Source: Macrostomum hystrix (taxonomy: Eukaryota > Platyhelminthes > Macrostomidae). Taken from it: 64,000 nucleotides of DNA. The stretch is taken from the NCBI GenBank assembly GCA_950097015.1, contig CATNEN010000039.1:11572001-11636000 (forward strand), in the 5' to 3' direction. Below the pieces are notes generated by a model. That model searched no databases and was not told the DNA's origin. It saw nothing but the letters and a program-made list of their open reading frames with translations. Both the position numbers and the translations under genes were made by a program. Below are positions 19,640-31,500 of the stretch, piece by piece. The stretch's first letter is position 1, and every line of letters starts with the position of its first letter.

Positions 19640-21100
19640 ACAGTGGGATATTTGATGGTCTCGTGGAAATTTCTGGAAAACAATAGTAATTTTTACATGA
19701 AAGTTTACTTTTTCCAACTAAACATAATCAATTAAAAAATCTATAGTGAAGGTAGCAAACTGTGAAACTAGATCAGAAAATATGCATGGAATTAACTTAT
19801 GAGTGGCATAATTTTCATTTTTAATATCACATTTTAATATATTTTGAAAAATTATATAATTAGCTATTGATTACATCGATTTCATGTTGAATCATACTTT
19901 GCTATACCTAAACTAGACTCATTTTAAATTTTTTATAGTTATAGTTGCATTTCTAATAGCCACAGTTTATGATTTCAAGAGACGAGACTATAAAGCTGAT
20001 ATATTCTTAAGATCATTATTAAGGATTTTAATTTACACTTTCAAGATAGGAGCTTAGGATCAATGTTATCAAGATCTTATGAGTTCTATAGCACACCCTT
20101 TAATACCCAAATCTTAATTTTGGGCTAATAAACATATTTTTGCAACATATACTAAGAGAAGACATTTTAACAACAACAAACCAAGTTTAATCCCACTTTA
20201 AACCTCTCTTTAACAATGATTTCAATGAAAATGTAATTGGTAGCATATCCAAAATACTATGGTACCATCTAGAAACTATATACTTTTTCAATAAAACAAT
20301 GTGCATTCATTACTATTTTTATATGAAAAAAATATTTTAATAGATATTTCCAAAACACAGAAGGGATATCCCTGAAGTAAGTTTTGATCAACAGTATAAG
20401 TGCATTCACAGTTAAAAGAAAAGTCTTGAAACTTTAACAATAGTCAAAACAGAATCTCTGAGTTCAATTTAGGAAATTTGTAGAAGTCACGAGAGCCAAA
20501 TTTGGTGAATAGCATAGATATGCAAAGAACCTTAATAAACTTCTTCAATTGATTTAGAATTTCTTTTAGAACTTTTCCAAGCTTGTTATGAATCTATTTC
20601 CTAATAAAATAAATTTAAGAACAAGAAAAAACTCAAGTCTTCTAGCTTTCTAAGACTGCATTTGCTTTAAAACTAATGGTACTTTTGGCTATATGCATAT
20701 AGCTGAATTATGTATTGGAATAACATATTGCCTAGTTGCTAAACTGTACTAAAAATATTTAACCATAACAGCAAAACTCTTTTGGATAGAAATGATTATT
20801 GGTCCAGTAATTGGGCAAAAAAGAAGCTTGGTTATTTGTCTGGTTACAAGACTGGTTACATAACTATGTGTTATTGGTCTGGTAACCATGTCTTTGTAAG
20901 CATCTGGTTTACATGGTTACTAGATAAATAATATACATTGCTATCTGGTAACTATAAGAATTATACATACATAAAGGCATGCTAGGGTATGGAATTTACT
21001 TTGTTTTTCCTTTTATAGGCCTAGTGGATATCATTTCAGATTAACTATTGACATAGAACTATACTAAGCATGAATAAATGTTTCTATTCAACAAATGACT
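19640..21100. other. Gene-free AT-rich stretch
   Basis: No coding frame over 60 codons on either strand, no array. Probably intergenic. Confidence 0.65.
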
Positions 21101-21110
21101 GATTACTAAA

Positions 21111-21573
21111 GGCAGTGCTTATCCCCACTGTACCGTAGAAATAATTTGTCTTATTCCTACGGTAGGCCCTACTGTGAGAATAATTTCCTGCTTATCCGCA
21201 CAGATATCTGCTAGGCCCAATACATTTAAGTTAAAAATACAAGAATTCAATAAATAAAATAATAAATTTACCCATGATTAGGCCAAACACCTTTTGATTC
21301 AGAAACATGTGTGCCACTATTGTAGCACACATAAATGACTTTGTAGTACTTCAATGCAACCTTTAGTGTAGTTTTTGGGACTTGGCATTGAGCACTAGAA
21401 ATAGTATGTGACTCTCTAATTTTCAAGATAGATAAGATAGATAGAAAGATATGTTGAAGATAGGACAGCTATCTCGTTAGTATGCCATGAGGATAAGCAG
21501 GAAATTATTCCCATGGTACCATAGGAATAAGACAAAAATTATTTCTACTGTAACTGTGGGGATAAGCACTGCC
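21111..21573. mobile_element. MITE A with ~20-bp near-perfect ends and 9-bp target duplication
   Basis: Ends GGCAGTGCTTATCCCCACTG and its inverse (ending GGGGATAAGCACTGCC) bound a 463-bp non-coding element. Inverted similarity extends inward (ATAATTTGTCTTATTCCT). Flanks are the direct repeat ATTACTAAA at 21102-21110 and 21574-21582. A 9-bp duplication suits Mutator-like transposases. A truncated relative of one end lies at 22457-22500. Confidence 0.87.
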
Positions 21574-21787
21574 ATTACTAAAAGGCTGATTATCTAATAC
21601 CTAGACAAATAGCTCAGACTCAGTTTCTTATTTGCCTGTTTACTATACCAATAACCACTTCTTTTTTTGGGATAGCCCTGATAATCTAAGTTTTTCATGA
21701 ATTACATAAAGTATGCTATGTCACTTTTTATTAGGGCCTACTAAAAATAGCTAGGCCTAGCTATTTATCTATAAAGCTAGCTAGTTA

Positions 21788-22437
21788 GGGTAATGTATCA
21801 TCAACCGAACAGTGTATCTTCAAAACCAAACAAGAATTTTGACTTCTTCCTTGGTCTCGTGCAAGACAGAAACAAGCTATTGTGTTTCACAGAACAACTA
21901 ATTTGAAAGTGGAAGAAATTATCTACAAGCTGAGGCATGATTTGCAATGAAGCATTAAGAGGAAAGAAAGATATTGTTGTTTCAGTAGAAATTTTTATTG
22001 CAAAAGCATACTTTTTAATACCATTTTTTCAGTATGTACTTTAGACGAAGATTGTATATGGTTGCTTGCCAAATAAATGACCATATATGTAGTTATTTAT
22101 AGAGCATGAAAAATGCTTTCAAATTACATAATTCATGATAGTTCACCCCTTAAAATAAGATTAAACCACTCACTCAAATTTTAAAACCAAACATCAAATT
22201 CTCTGTTTGGTTAGAAGATAGGCCTACATGAAAATCATTGTTTGGTTTTAGATAAAAAGCAGGAATAACTTTTTTTTCTATTTGATAAAATAGCAAAAGC
22301 AGATACTTTTTAGAAAGATGTAAATGTTTTCTATAACTTGGCTTTTGATTTATCATCATATCTTAGATAGAAAATCTGTAGCTTAGGTTTGAAGTTAAAA
22401 AAATACATATTCTTGTTTGGTTGATGATACATTACCC
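21788..22437. mobile_element. MITE B with TA target duplication
   Basis: Terminal inverted repeats GGGTAATGTATCATCAACC at 21788 and 22437, flanked by TA on both sides, which suits Tc1/mariner-type mobilisation. The ~650-bp interior is AT-rich. It also has inward inverted copies of AACCAAACA, and no transposase. Confidence 0.85.
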
Positions 22438-22454
22438 TATCTATAAGGCCTATT

Positions 22455-22528
22455 GAGCTTATCCCCACTGTACCGTAGAAATAATTTGTCTTATTCCTGC
22501 TATCTATCTATCTATCTATCTATCTAAT
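22455..22528. repeat. Truncated MITE A end followed by (TATC)n
   Basis: CTTATCCCCACTGTACCGTA and following bases repeat the MITE A left end, then break into seven TATC units. Confidence 0.8.
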
Positions 22529-22529
22529 A

Positions 22530-23284
22530 GACTTCAACAATGTTGATGTTTTAGGTATTGTTTTGCTCCTTCTGCTTGTGCTATGACATATATTTCAGGC
22601 CTAAGTGTTGGCACTAATTAAAATATAGGGCTTCTTGAACTTTATCCCAAAAATATAAAGGATCATATAGAATAGTTCCAGTTTAGTAGGCACATAAATC
22701 TGTCTAGGCCTATATATGTTTTTGAGGGTGCTGAGATCATAAAAGAATACAATTTTGTTTTATCTTATCTACAACCACTTTCTATGGAATGGCTTCCCTA
22801 TCATGGGATGACCCCACATAGGGAATTTGGAATGCTGCTTAGGAATAGGACATTTTGCTAAATTGCAAGAGTCAACCTAGTCCTAGCCCTAAGGACTTGC
22901 TAGACATAAAAGTATAGAGGCCTATTTTCTTTATAAAGCAATACTGGTTATAAGAACCAAGAACAAAATACTATGCCTATAGCTAGGACTATGTAGGCCT
23001 ACCAAGGCCCAATTCCCTTGTCCATGGAAGGTTTAACTTAGTCTCACTAGGTCTACGTGTCTGTCCTTCTGTTCCAATGAAAATAACATAAAATTATATG
23101 ATTCAATATTCAAAACTAAGCCATAGTATTGTCAGTGCATAACAGCATTTTTTTAATAAAGCTACAATGATTTTTACTCATAATTTACATGTAATACGGC
23201 ATTGATTAATAATGATATGCAAAAACACATAATATTATAATTAGCTAGCTATAAAAGCTATAATATGAATTCCAAGATACATGT
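22530..23284. other. Gene-free AT-rich stretch
   Basis: No supported feature between the TATC tract and the MULE. Confidence 0.6.
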
Positions 23285-23293
23285 CCGTAACAG

Positions 23294-25367
23294 AATTCCG
23301 GTCGTTTCGGCCATACGCAGTTTCGGCCATAGCCGTTTCGACCAAAAGCCGTTTCGGCCATAGCCGTTTCGGCCAAAAGCCGTTTCGGCCTCAAACCATT
23401 TCGGCCCACATACTTATTAAGCGGCTTTATGGTATTGTTTGTTTGTCAAGGAACTTCTTTTGGCACAACTTTTTCAGTTTTGTTAACTTTCTAAACAACG
23501 ACGCTATGGCACGAATTCAACTTATACAATATTTACAACACAGATGAACATAATAATGCTACATGGACTACTAATAGTAGAAAATGGAACATAAAGAGTT
23601 CTGTCCGTAATTTTCAGTACATTTAAGCAGTCCTTAAAATGAGTTGAAGCCTAAAGGGCTGTACATCTGTAAGTTATATTTCGTCATTCGATGAGAATCA
23701 ACAATTCAATGCCTGTGCATTTAGCTATCCGTCGCGCATAAAATAACTGCTTGGTTTTATCGCGCATAAAATAACTGCTTGGTTTTACAATTATATATAC
23801 AGCAAAATATTTTTCTATGGGGCTGAGAGGTGGCATGACATATATGCATGTAGCTGAAGCTCCAAGCTTGCCCAACCCAAGAAATTTGGAGCGGATGGGC
23901 CGACGAGCGCGGCAAGCGGCTTGGCCGGAAGAACCAGTCAATTTGGACTTTGACATCCAAAAAGCAGCTGTGCCTCTGCATTTGCGCCTAAGCGACGTCC
24001 GTGCAAATGGACACCGACACATTATCGTGTACTCCGAGGCTGGCATCCGGCATCTCGCTGCTGCAAAAACCTGGTTCATGGATGGAACGTTTTACGTTGT
24101 TAAAGAACCATTTTATCAGCTGTTTACCATTCACGCCTTCCTAAAATCTAACGACAATGCCAAGCAACTGCCACTATTGTATGTCCTGATGAGCCGACGC
24201 CGAAAGAGCGACTACAAGCTGGTGCTACGCCGTATTCTACAGCTTATGCCAACTGCCCCTCGACTCCAATCAGTTGTCACTGACTTCGAGAAGGCGATCT
24301 GGAGCGCCTGCAAGTCGGTTCTGCCAGACATGCACATTCGTGGATGTTCTTTCCATTTCCGGCAAGCACTGATGAGGCACCTTCAAGAGGCTGGGTTGCA
24401 GGTGGCCTACCGAACCAATGGCACCGTGAGACATTATTGCCGAAAAGTAATGTCACTTTCCTGTCTGCCGCCTCAGCACGTCTCCCAGGCGTTCGCAGAG
24501 TTACATCGCCAAGCCACTAGTCCGCGCCTCTAGTACGCTGGATGGCGTACATCGAGAGAACGTGGCTTGATGGCGCCCTGTGGCCTCCGAGCTGCTGGTC
24601 CACCTACAGGCAGCTGTTCAGGACGAACAACGATGTCGAAGGCTGGCACAACCGCCTGAACCGAAAAGCTCGCCGTGGCTCACTGCCGTTCTACTGCTTG
24701 TTGCAGCTCATCGGTCAGGAGTGCAAGCATATTCCACTGACGGCGCGGCTGCTGACGGAGGGCAAAGCTATTCGGCTTAAGCGAAAGGCTCACAGAAGCG
24801 CCCAAGAGCAGCTGGAGGCATTATGGAACCATTTCAATCGCACGGCAGCCGATTCCATAGCAGTAAATGCCTTCTTGGACTCTGCAGCCGAACTCATCGG
24901 CAATACTCGTAACGGCAAGTGAAATGCGCTTATCGGTGGTACTGAACTATTCGCATTGGTGCAGAATATTCACGTTTTTAACATTTTTTGTTGTCTGGGG
25001 CCAGTGGCTTACCTAGGGGGGACCGGGGGGTCATATATTATGGGGGATAAACATATCCCCCAATTAGAATATCCATTTACTAAATTCGATAGGTCACTGT
25101 CTGGGCGTTTTTACATTTATACACAAAATACCAAGCCCTCTTCTTTTATTACTTTTATACTCCGCAAAAGTCAAATTCAAATTCGTGCTTTCCATCGTCG
25201 CTATCAAATAAAATTAACAACTCTTAAATAAATTAGAAATTAGCCGTAAGAATACCGCTTTAAATAAGTATTTTGTGAGTTTGGGTCCGAACTGGTTTGA
25301 GGCCGAAACGGTTTGAGGCCGAAACGGCTTTTGGCCGAAACGCCTATGGCCGAAACGACCGGTTACC
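23294..25367 (+). mobile_element. Mutator-like element (MULE)
   Basis: Ends share CCGGTCGTTTCGGCCATA in inverted orientation. They are extended by iterated GCCGTTTCGGCC / GGCCGAAAC blocks (23294-23406 and 25295-25367). CCGTAACAG occurs on both sides (23285-23293, 25368-25376), the 9-bp duplication expected for Mutator-type insertion. It encloses a transposase gene. Confidence 0.92.
23817..24922 (+). pseudogene. MULE transposase, N-truncated reading frame with one frameshift
   Basis: Frame 1 (to 24533) carries the MULE transposase core: WFMDGTFYVVKEPFYQLFTI with the first Asp, VVTDFEKAIWSACK with the second, then HIRGCSFHFRQAL. Frame 2 (24542-24922) supplies the C-terminal part, WMAYIERTWLDGALWPPS and NDVEGWHNRLNRK. 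The frames meet near 24515-24535, implying a single-base indel. No N-terminal zinc finger (FLYWCH) was found upstream in the element. The start is uncertain. Possibly inactive, but catalytic acids are retained. Confidence 0.85.
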
Positions 25368-25379
25368 CCGTAACAGGCT

Positions 25380-27100
25380 GACCCAATTATTTAGTCCATT
25401 CTTTGATAAAACAAAGCATGACCGTTGCAGGTGCAGTTAATTAAAATCGTTTCTAAGTAGGAGCTTAATTGAGCTTAATCGGTTTTTATTCCGCATGAAA
25501 CATTTTTCTACATTTTGTGTAAAAAAATCCAGGTAGTCTTCCTATTTTTCACCTGACAGTATCTCGTGCTGGTTTTTATTAGCAGAAACAAAGCATGTTA
25601 TTATTAAGAAGTCTATGTTCTTTCCCATGAGGTAAGAATAATTCAAAACATGTCAGTTTGCTCGGGTAGCTCGCCACTCTTTCTCCCAGTCGAGTCCATT
25701 TTCTAATGTATATGTGCTACTTGTTAATTAATAAATGCTAATTTAATTAAGATGCATTCTTATATGGTCCGTAAGCGTGCACTTAATGCGACGCTTACGG
25801 GGGTTAATAACCGGCTGGCCATACCCGCGTCTCGTACTTTCTGACCCCCTTTTGTGCGTGCGCTGCGTCCTCCCCCCTCCGCCTTCGCCCCTTTGCACCC
25901 ACCCCCTCCCTGAGCCGCTTATATGGTTGCCCTGCCTCTCGCTCCTGTTTGTTCCGCCCGGTAGTAGAGTAGGGTAGGTAGTAGAGTAGAGTAGAGTAGG
26001 TAGCAGTCGATGCCTGCACGAAAAACATCGTGATCGGCAACCATCGGATCCCAATGCAGCTCGACACTGCAGGAGCTAGCCACTGCACTGTGAGCATCAT
26101 ATCAATTTGTAATTTAAGCCATAAAAAAACGACTTAATTGTAAGTGAGATTTTATTGACTAATTTGGGAGCATCTGTATTTTGAACGCTAAACATTTTTT
26201 TCTTCTTTACTTCGCTAATTTTGATTTGTCGAACAATACTAAATGGAGTATGTCTCAAATGTAATGCTAATTCAAGACTTCTATAAGGTACTTATAGATA
26301 GGCTTAGCCGAAGTATTGCACACAAGACTGCATAGTAAGCCGAACCTTGACCTGTCTCTTCATAACTGGAGTCTGATAGCTAGGAATAAATAATACCCTT
26401 AGAGAAGAACTTAGGCTGTCTCGATCCGGACACTTATCGACACTGGATTGGGCCCTCGGTCTTCTGCATTCCTAAAAATCATTTACGCAAAATTCCTCCG
26501 TTCTACTCCCTGAGAATAGCTCGCATAGAGTCCATATTTTCGCGGACTCTAAGCAGTTGTGCGATGTACAGCTGCATATTTTTATTGATGATGAAGTAGA
26601 AGAGCTAAGATCTGTACAAAATGCTACGTATTAACTACAATACGAAAAAAATTTGACGTCGAAGTCGAGTTTTATTTCCTGAGGATCATTTAGTGACCAG
26701 GATATATGAAAGCCACGTCATACCACTTGGGCAAGTTTAGCATCTGTTGGAGAATTGTCTCTGCAGCTGATAGTGAGTATCTGAGCAATTAAAATTTCTA
26801 GCATTTTGTGGCATACAATATGTGTGTGGTTGAGAATGCGCGATAAAAAAAGAGATTTTTTAGTCAGATGAAACAGAAGTATTTTTTTGAAATTGTATTA
26901 ACAACTCACAAGTTACTCCTTTTTCTTTTAGGTCATATGAAAATTTCCCATTTCTTTTTTATAACTTACAGGAATCTGGTTGTTCCGCTGCAAAAATTCA
27001 AAATTCACTTGTGAGCTATTATACCAAAAGAGCTCGAAAGAACGCTGAGTAATGTAACAGATTATATTGGAGTCACAGACAAGTCTTAAAAGCCTTTCTA
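25380..27100. other. Mostly gene-free stretch with a possible retropepsin fragment
   Basis: At 26053-26110 (+) the frame MQLDTAGASHCTV resembles a retroviral-type aspartic protease active site (LDTGAS). It stops soon after, so a decayed LTR-retrotransposon scrap is the best guess. A GTAGAGTAG-type microsatellite precedes it (25965-26000). Nothing else is supported. Confidence 0.4.
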
Positions 27101-27106
27101 TATGGT

Positions 27107-28164
27107 CTAAATGCCGGTAGAGGCTTCACCGGCTCGCTGATCTTCAGGTCGGTCCCGCTTTGTAGAACCCGTTGATAATTCATGCCTTCTATATGACGTC
27201 ACTCCATCAATTTGAGACTGGGTGGCCAGGCTAACAAAAATACTGTCGCCGCTTCTCAGACTGAGACTGTTCGCGGTGGAGAATGCCGAGATCTCCATCC
27301 AAGGGCACACGTCTGTGATTAGGAATAGAAAGACAGGGAGACAGGGAGATGTGTAGACAGGGAGATAAGTATATAGAAATTATCACACCTACTCCAGTTG
27401 GGCCATTCAAACTGCTTAAGAAAATCTGAGATTTTGAAACCCAAAAACCCAACACTGCACGCGAGCTCTAACTTCAAGCTTTCCAACTGGTTCCACCTGC
27501 GGGAACATTAAACAGATGCCATGATGTCATGATGGTAAAGCTGTTACATACCGCTAAAGTACGCTAAAAAACCTTAAAGTACGGTTAAACCGAAATAATC
27601 GAAGGACTTACTATCTGCGGTGTGGCCAAAAATATTCGAATAATTAGTCATGCCGAAGAAGCCGTCGATGCAAAACTTTAGTCCCGGCGAATAGATTCCC
27701 AGCCTTTGCCGCACCGATTCCATCACAGCGCCCAGTGGATAGTTATTCAAAATGCGTATCTTCATGCTTATGGTCCAATAATGCAGGCATTTGCGCGAGT
27801 ACATTTTAGATTTCTTAAACAGTCCCTGTGAGAAACACATCCAAAGCAGTGATTCGAAGTTTTTACGTCGAAAGCGAAAATAGATTGTGGCATAGTTTTG
27901 CCTATATGGGCGCAGTGTCTCTCGGTACTGCTTGGCCATAGCCGTTAGGCCATAATTGTAGGCCTCGATTTCCTGAATTAGTTTCGGTTGAGATAACATT
28001 AAAGTTCGCGCACTTCTTCCGTCTTGACTGGAATGCTATAATTGGCATTCGGAATGTCAACTTACCTCCGGAGGTGCTGGTGCTGGTGCATCCTTGTTAG
28101 CAATGGGCATGGAGTTGTTACTGCCATGCTGCAACTCGTCATTCACTTCATTGTTGGACTGCAT
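27107..28164 (-). CDS. Unrecognised protein, divergent paralog 1 (221 codons)
   Basis: Three exons: 28164-28066 (ATG to CCG GAG|GTAAGT), 27972-27612 (CTAATTCAG|GAA to GCAGATA|GTAAGT) and 27312-27107 (AATCACAG|AC to stop). They total 666 nt with phases 0 and 1, closed by a stop. Recognisable blocks are RETLRPYRQNYATIYFRFRR, LKFCIDGFFGMTNYSNIFG and NVCPWMEIS..GDSIFVSLAT. The same blocks, intron positions, phases and identical 361-nt exon 2 occur in the gene at 28518-33176. No signal peptide or membrane segment is evident, and the protein is basic in the centre. I do not recognise the family. A second overlapping frame in exon 3 (RRVPLDGDL..) ends early and is not the one in phase. Confidence 0.75.
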
Positions 28165-28517
28165 TTTAAGTCAGCTGGTTCTTGTTCGAGTTTAAAATGT
28201 ATGCAAAAAGCTTTGCGTTACATTTGGATCAATCTTGGTTCTTATCTCGACGCAGCAAATTTTGACTTAACACATTAGTCCTTCCCAACATTCGGGCCAT
28301 AGACGGTGCTCAGAAAGTTATTATACTAGTTGATGCACAGGTACATGAGCTAAGTTGAAAACGCTTGCTAAATATTTGCTAATCAATGCCAGCGTCTATG
28401 GCATAAACTGGTTTTTATAGATCTTCTTCTCTGATTTTTTACTCATTTGTTTCGCAGCTTCTCTGCAATATCTCTCTGAATTATTAGTTTTCTTCTAAAA
28501 CAGCGAAATAAAGCGAA
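28165..28517. promoter_or_regulatory. Candidate bidirectional promoter between divergent paralogs
   Basis: 353 bp separate the two start codons, which point away from each other. A weak TTTATAG lies about 100 bp from the plus-strand ATG. No repeat or transposon is present here, unlike most other non-coding sequence in the window. Confidence 0.5.
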
Positions 28518-31500
28518 ATGCGCGACAGGTTTAGCAAAGTCACTAAAAATTCCAAGAGCGAACGCTTTCAAGGTATCCAACCTTCCATGGATGCCTCGTA
28601 TGAAGTTCCGGAAATGCCTGAGGTAATGTGTGATGTGTGATTGGAGTGGGGTGTTGTTGCCAGAATGTGTGATGTGTGTTTGGAGTGGGGTGTTGTTGCC
28701 AGAATGTGTGATGTGTGTTTGGAGTGGGCTGTTGTTGCCAGAATGTGTGATGTGTGATTGGAGTGGGGTGTTGTTGCCAGAATGTGTGATGTGTGTTTGG
28801 AGTGGGGTGTTGTTGCCAGAATGTGTGATGTGTGTTTGGAGTGGGGTGTTGTTGCCAGAATGTGTGATGTGTGTTTGGAGTGGGGTGTTGTTGCCAGAAT
28901 GTGTGATGTGTGTTTGGAGTGGGGTGTTGTTGCCAGAATGTGTGATGTGTGTTTGGAGTGGGGTGTTGTTGCCAGAATGTGTGATGTGTGTTTGGAGTGG
29001 GGTGTTGTTGCCAGAATGTGTGATGTGTGTTTGGAGTGGGGTGTTGTTGCCAGAATGTGTGATGTATGATTGGAGTGGGGTGTTGTTGCCAGAATGTGTG
29101 ATGTATGATTGGAGTGGGGTGTTGTTGCCAGAATGTGTGATGTGTGTTTGGAGTGGGGTGTTGTTGCCAGAATGTGTGATGTGTGTTTGGAGTGGGGTGT
29201 TGTTGCCAGAATGTGTGATGTGTGTTTGGAGTGGGGTGTTGTTGCCAGAATGTGTGATGTGTGATTGGAGTGGGGTGTTGTTGCCAGAATGTGTGATGTG
29301 TGATTGGAGTGGGGTGTTGTTGCCAGAATGTGTGATGTGTGTTTGGAGTGGGGTGTTGTTGCCAGAATGTGTGATGTGTGTTTGGAGTGGGGTGTTGTTG
29401 CCAGAATGTGTGATGTGTGTTTGGAGTGGGGTGTTGTTGCCAGAATGTGTGATGTGTGTTTGGAGTGGGGTGTTGTTGCCAGAATGTGTGATGTGTGTTT
29501 GGAGTGGGGTGTTGTTGCCAGAATGTGTGATGTGTGATTGGAGTGGGGTGTTGTTGCCAGAATGTGTGATGTGTGTTTGGAGTGGGGTGTTGTTGCCAGA
29601 ATGTGTGATGTGTGTTTGGAGTGGGGTGTTGTTGCCAGAATGTGTGATGTATGATTGGAGTGGGGTGTTGTTGCCAGAATGTGTGATGTGTGTTTGGAGT
29701 GGGGTGTTGTTGCCAGAATGTGTGATGTGTGTTTGGAGTGGGGTGTTGTTGCCAGAATGTGTGATGTGTGTTTGGAGTGGGGTGTTGTTGCCAGAATGTG
29801 TGATGTGTGTTTGGAGTGGGGTGTTGTTGCCTGCAGAATGTGTGATGTGTGTTTGGAGTGGGGTGTTGTTGCCTGCAGAATGTGTGATGTGTGATTGGAG
29901 TGGGGTGTTGTTGCCAGAATGTGTGATGTGTGTTTGGAGTGGGGTGTTGTTGCCAGAATGTGTGATGTGTGTTTGGAGTGGGGTGTTGTTGCCAGAATGT
30001 GTGATGTGTGTTTGGAGTGGGGTGTTGTTGCCAGAATGTGTGATGTGTGTTTGGAGTGGGGTGTTGTTGCCAGAATGTGTGATGTGTGTTTGGAGTGGGG
30101 TGTTGTTGCCAGAATGTGTGATGTGTGTTTGGAGTGGGGTGTTGTTGCCAGAATGTGTGATGTATGATTGGAGTGGGGTGTTGTTGCCAGAATGTGTGAT
30201 GTATGATTGGAGTGGGGTGTTGTTGCCAGAATGTGTGATGTGTGTTTGGAGTGGGGTGTTGTTGCCAGAATGTGTGATGTGTGTTTGGAGTGGGGTGTTG
30301 TTGCCAGAATGTGTGATGTGTGTTTGGAGTGGGGTGTTGTTGCCAGAATGTGTGATGTGTGATTGGAGTGGGGTGTTGTTGCCAGAATGTGTGATGTGTG
30401 ATTGGAGTGGGGTGTTGTTGCCAGAATGTGTGATGTGTGTTTGGAGTGGGGTGTTGTTGCCAGAATGTGTGATGTGTGTTTGGAGTGGGGTGTTGTTGCC
30501 AGAATGTGTGATGTGTGTTTGGAGTGGGGTGTTGTTGCCAGAATGTGTGATGTGTGTTTGGAGTGGGGTGTTGTTGCCAGAATGTGTGATGTGTGTTTGG
30601 AGTGGGGTGTTGTTGCCAGAATGTGTGATGTGTGATTGGAGTGGGGTGTTGTTGCCAGAATGTGTGATGTGTGTTTGGAGTGGGGTGTTGTTGCCTGCAG
30701 AATGTGTGATGTGTGATTGGAGTGGGGTGTTGTTGCCAGAATGTGTGATGTGTGTTTGGAGTGGGGTGTTGTTGCCAGAATGTGTGATGTGTGTTTGGAG
30801 TGGGGTGTTGTTGCCAGAATGTGTGATGTGTGTTTGGAGTGGGGTGTTGTTGCCAGAATGTGTGATGTATGATTGGAGTGGGGTGTTGTTGCCAGAATGT
30901 GTGATGTGTGTTTGGAGTGGGGTGTTGTTGCCAGAATGTGTGATGTGTGTTTGGAGTGGGGTGTTGTTGCCAGAATGTGTGATGTGTGTTTGGAGTGAGG
31001 TGTTGTTGCCAGAATGTGTGATGTGTGTTTGGAGTGGGGTGTTGTTGCCTGCAGAATGTGTGATGTGTGTTTGGAGTGGGGTGTTGTTGCCTGCAGAATG
31101 TGTGATGTGTGATTGGAGTGGGGTGTTGTTGCCAGAATGTGTGATGTGTGTTTGGAGTGGGGTGTTGTTGCCAGAATGTGTGATGTGTGTTTGGAGTGGG
31201 GTGTTGTTGCCAGAATGTGTGATGTGTGTTTGGAGTGGGGTGTTGTTGCCAGAATGTGTGATGTGTGTTTGGAGTGGGGTGTTGTTGCCAGAATGTGTGA
31301 TGTGTGTTTGGAGTGGGGTGTTGTTGCCAGAATGTGTGATGTGTGTTTGGAGTGGGGTGTTGTTGCCAGAATGTGTGATGTGTGATTGGAGTGGGGTGTT
31401 GTTGCCAGAATGTGTGATGTGTGTTTGGAGTGGGGTGTTGTTGCCAGAATGTGTGATGTGTGTTTGGAGTGGGGTGTTGTTGCCAGAATGTGTGATGTAT

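Noticed and set aside
25743-26100. Minus-strand open frames as a gene
   Set aside because: The plus strand shows a retropepsin-like LDTAGAS scrap instead; the minus frames look like shadows of it.
27231-27330. Frame RRVPLDGDL matched to RRLPLDGDL in paralog 2, suggesting a nonsense mutation
   Set aside because: Splice phase 1 selects the next frame (VCPWMEIS), which is open and conserved in both genes. The apparent stop is in the wrong frame.
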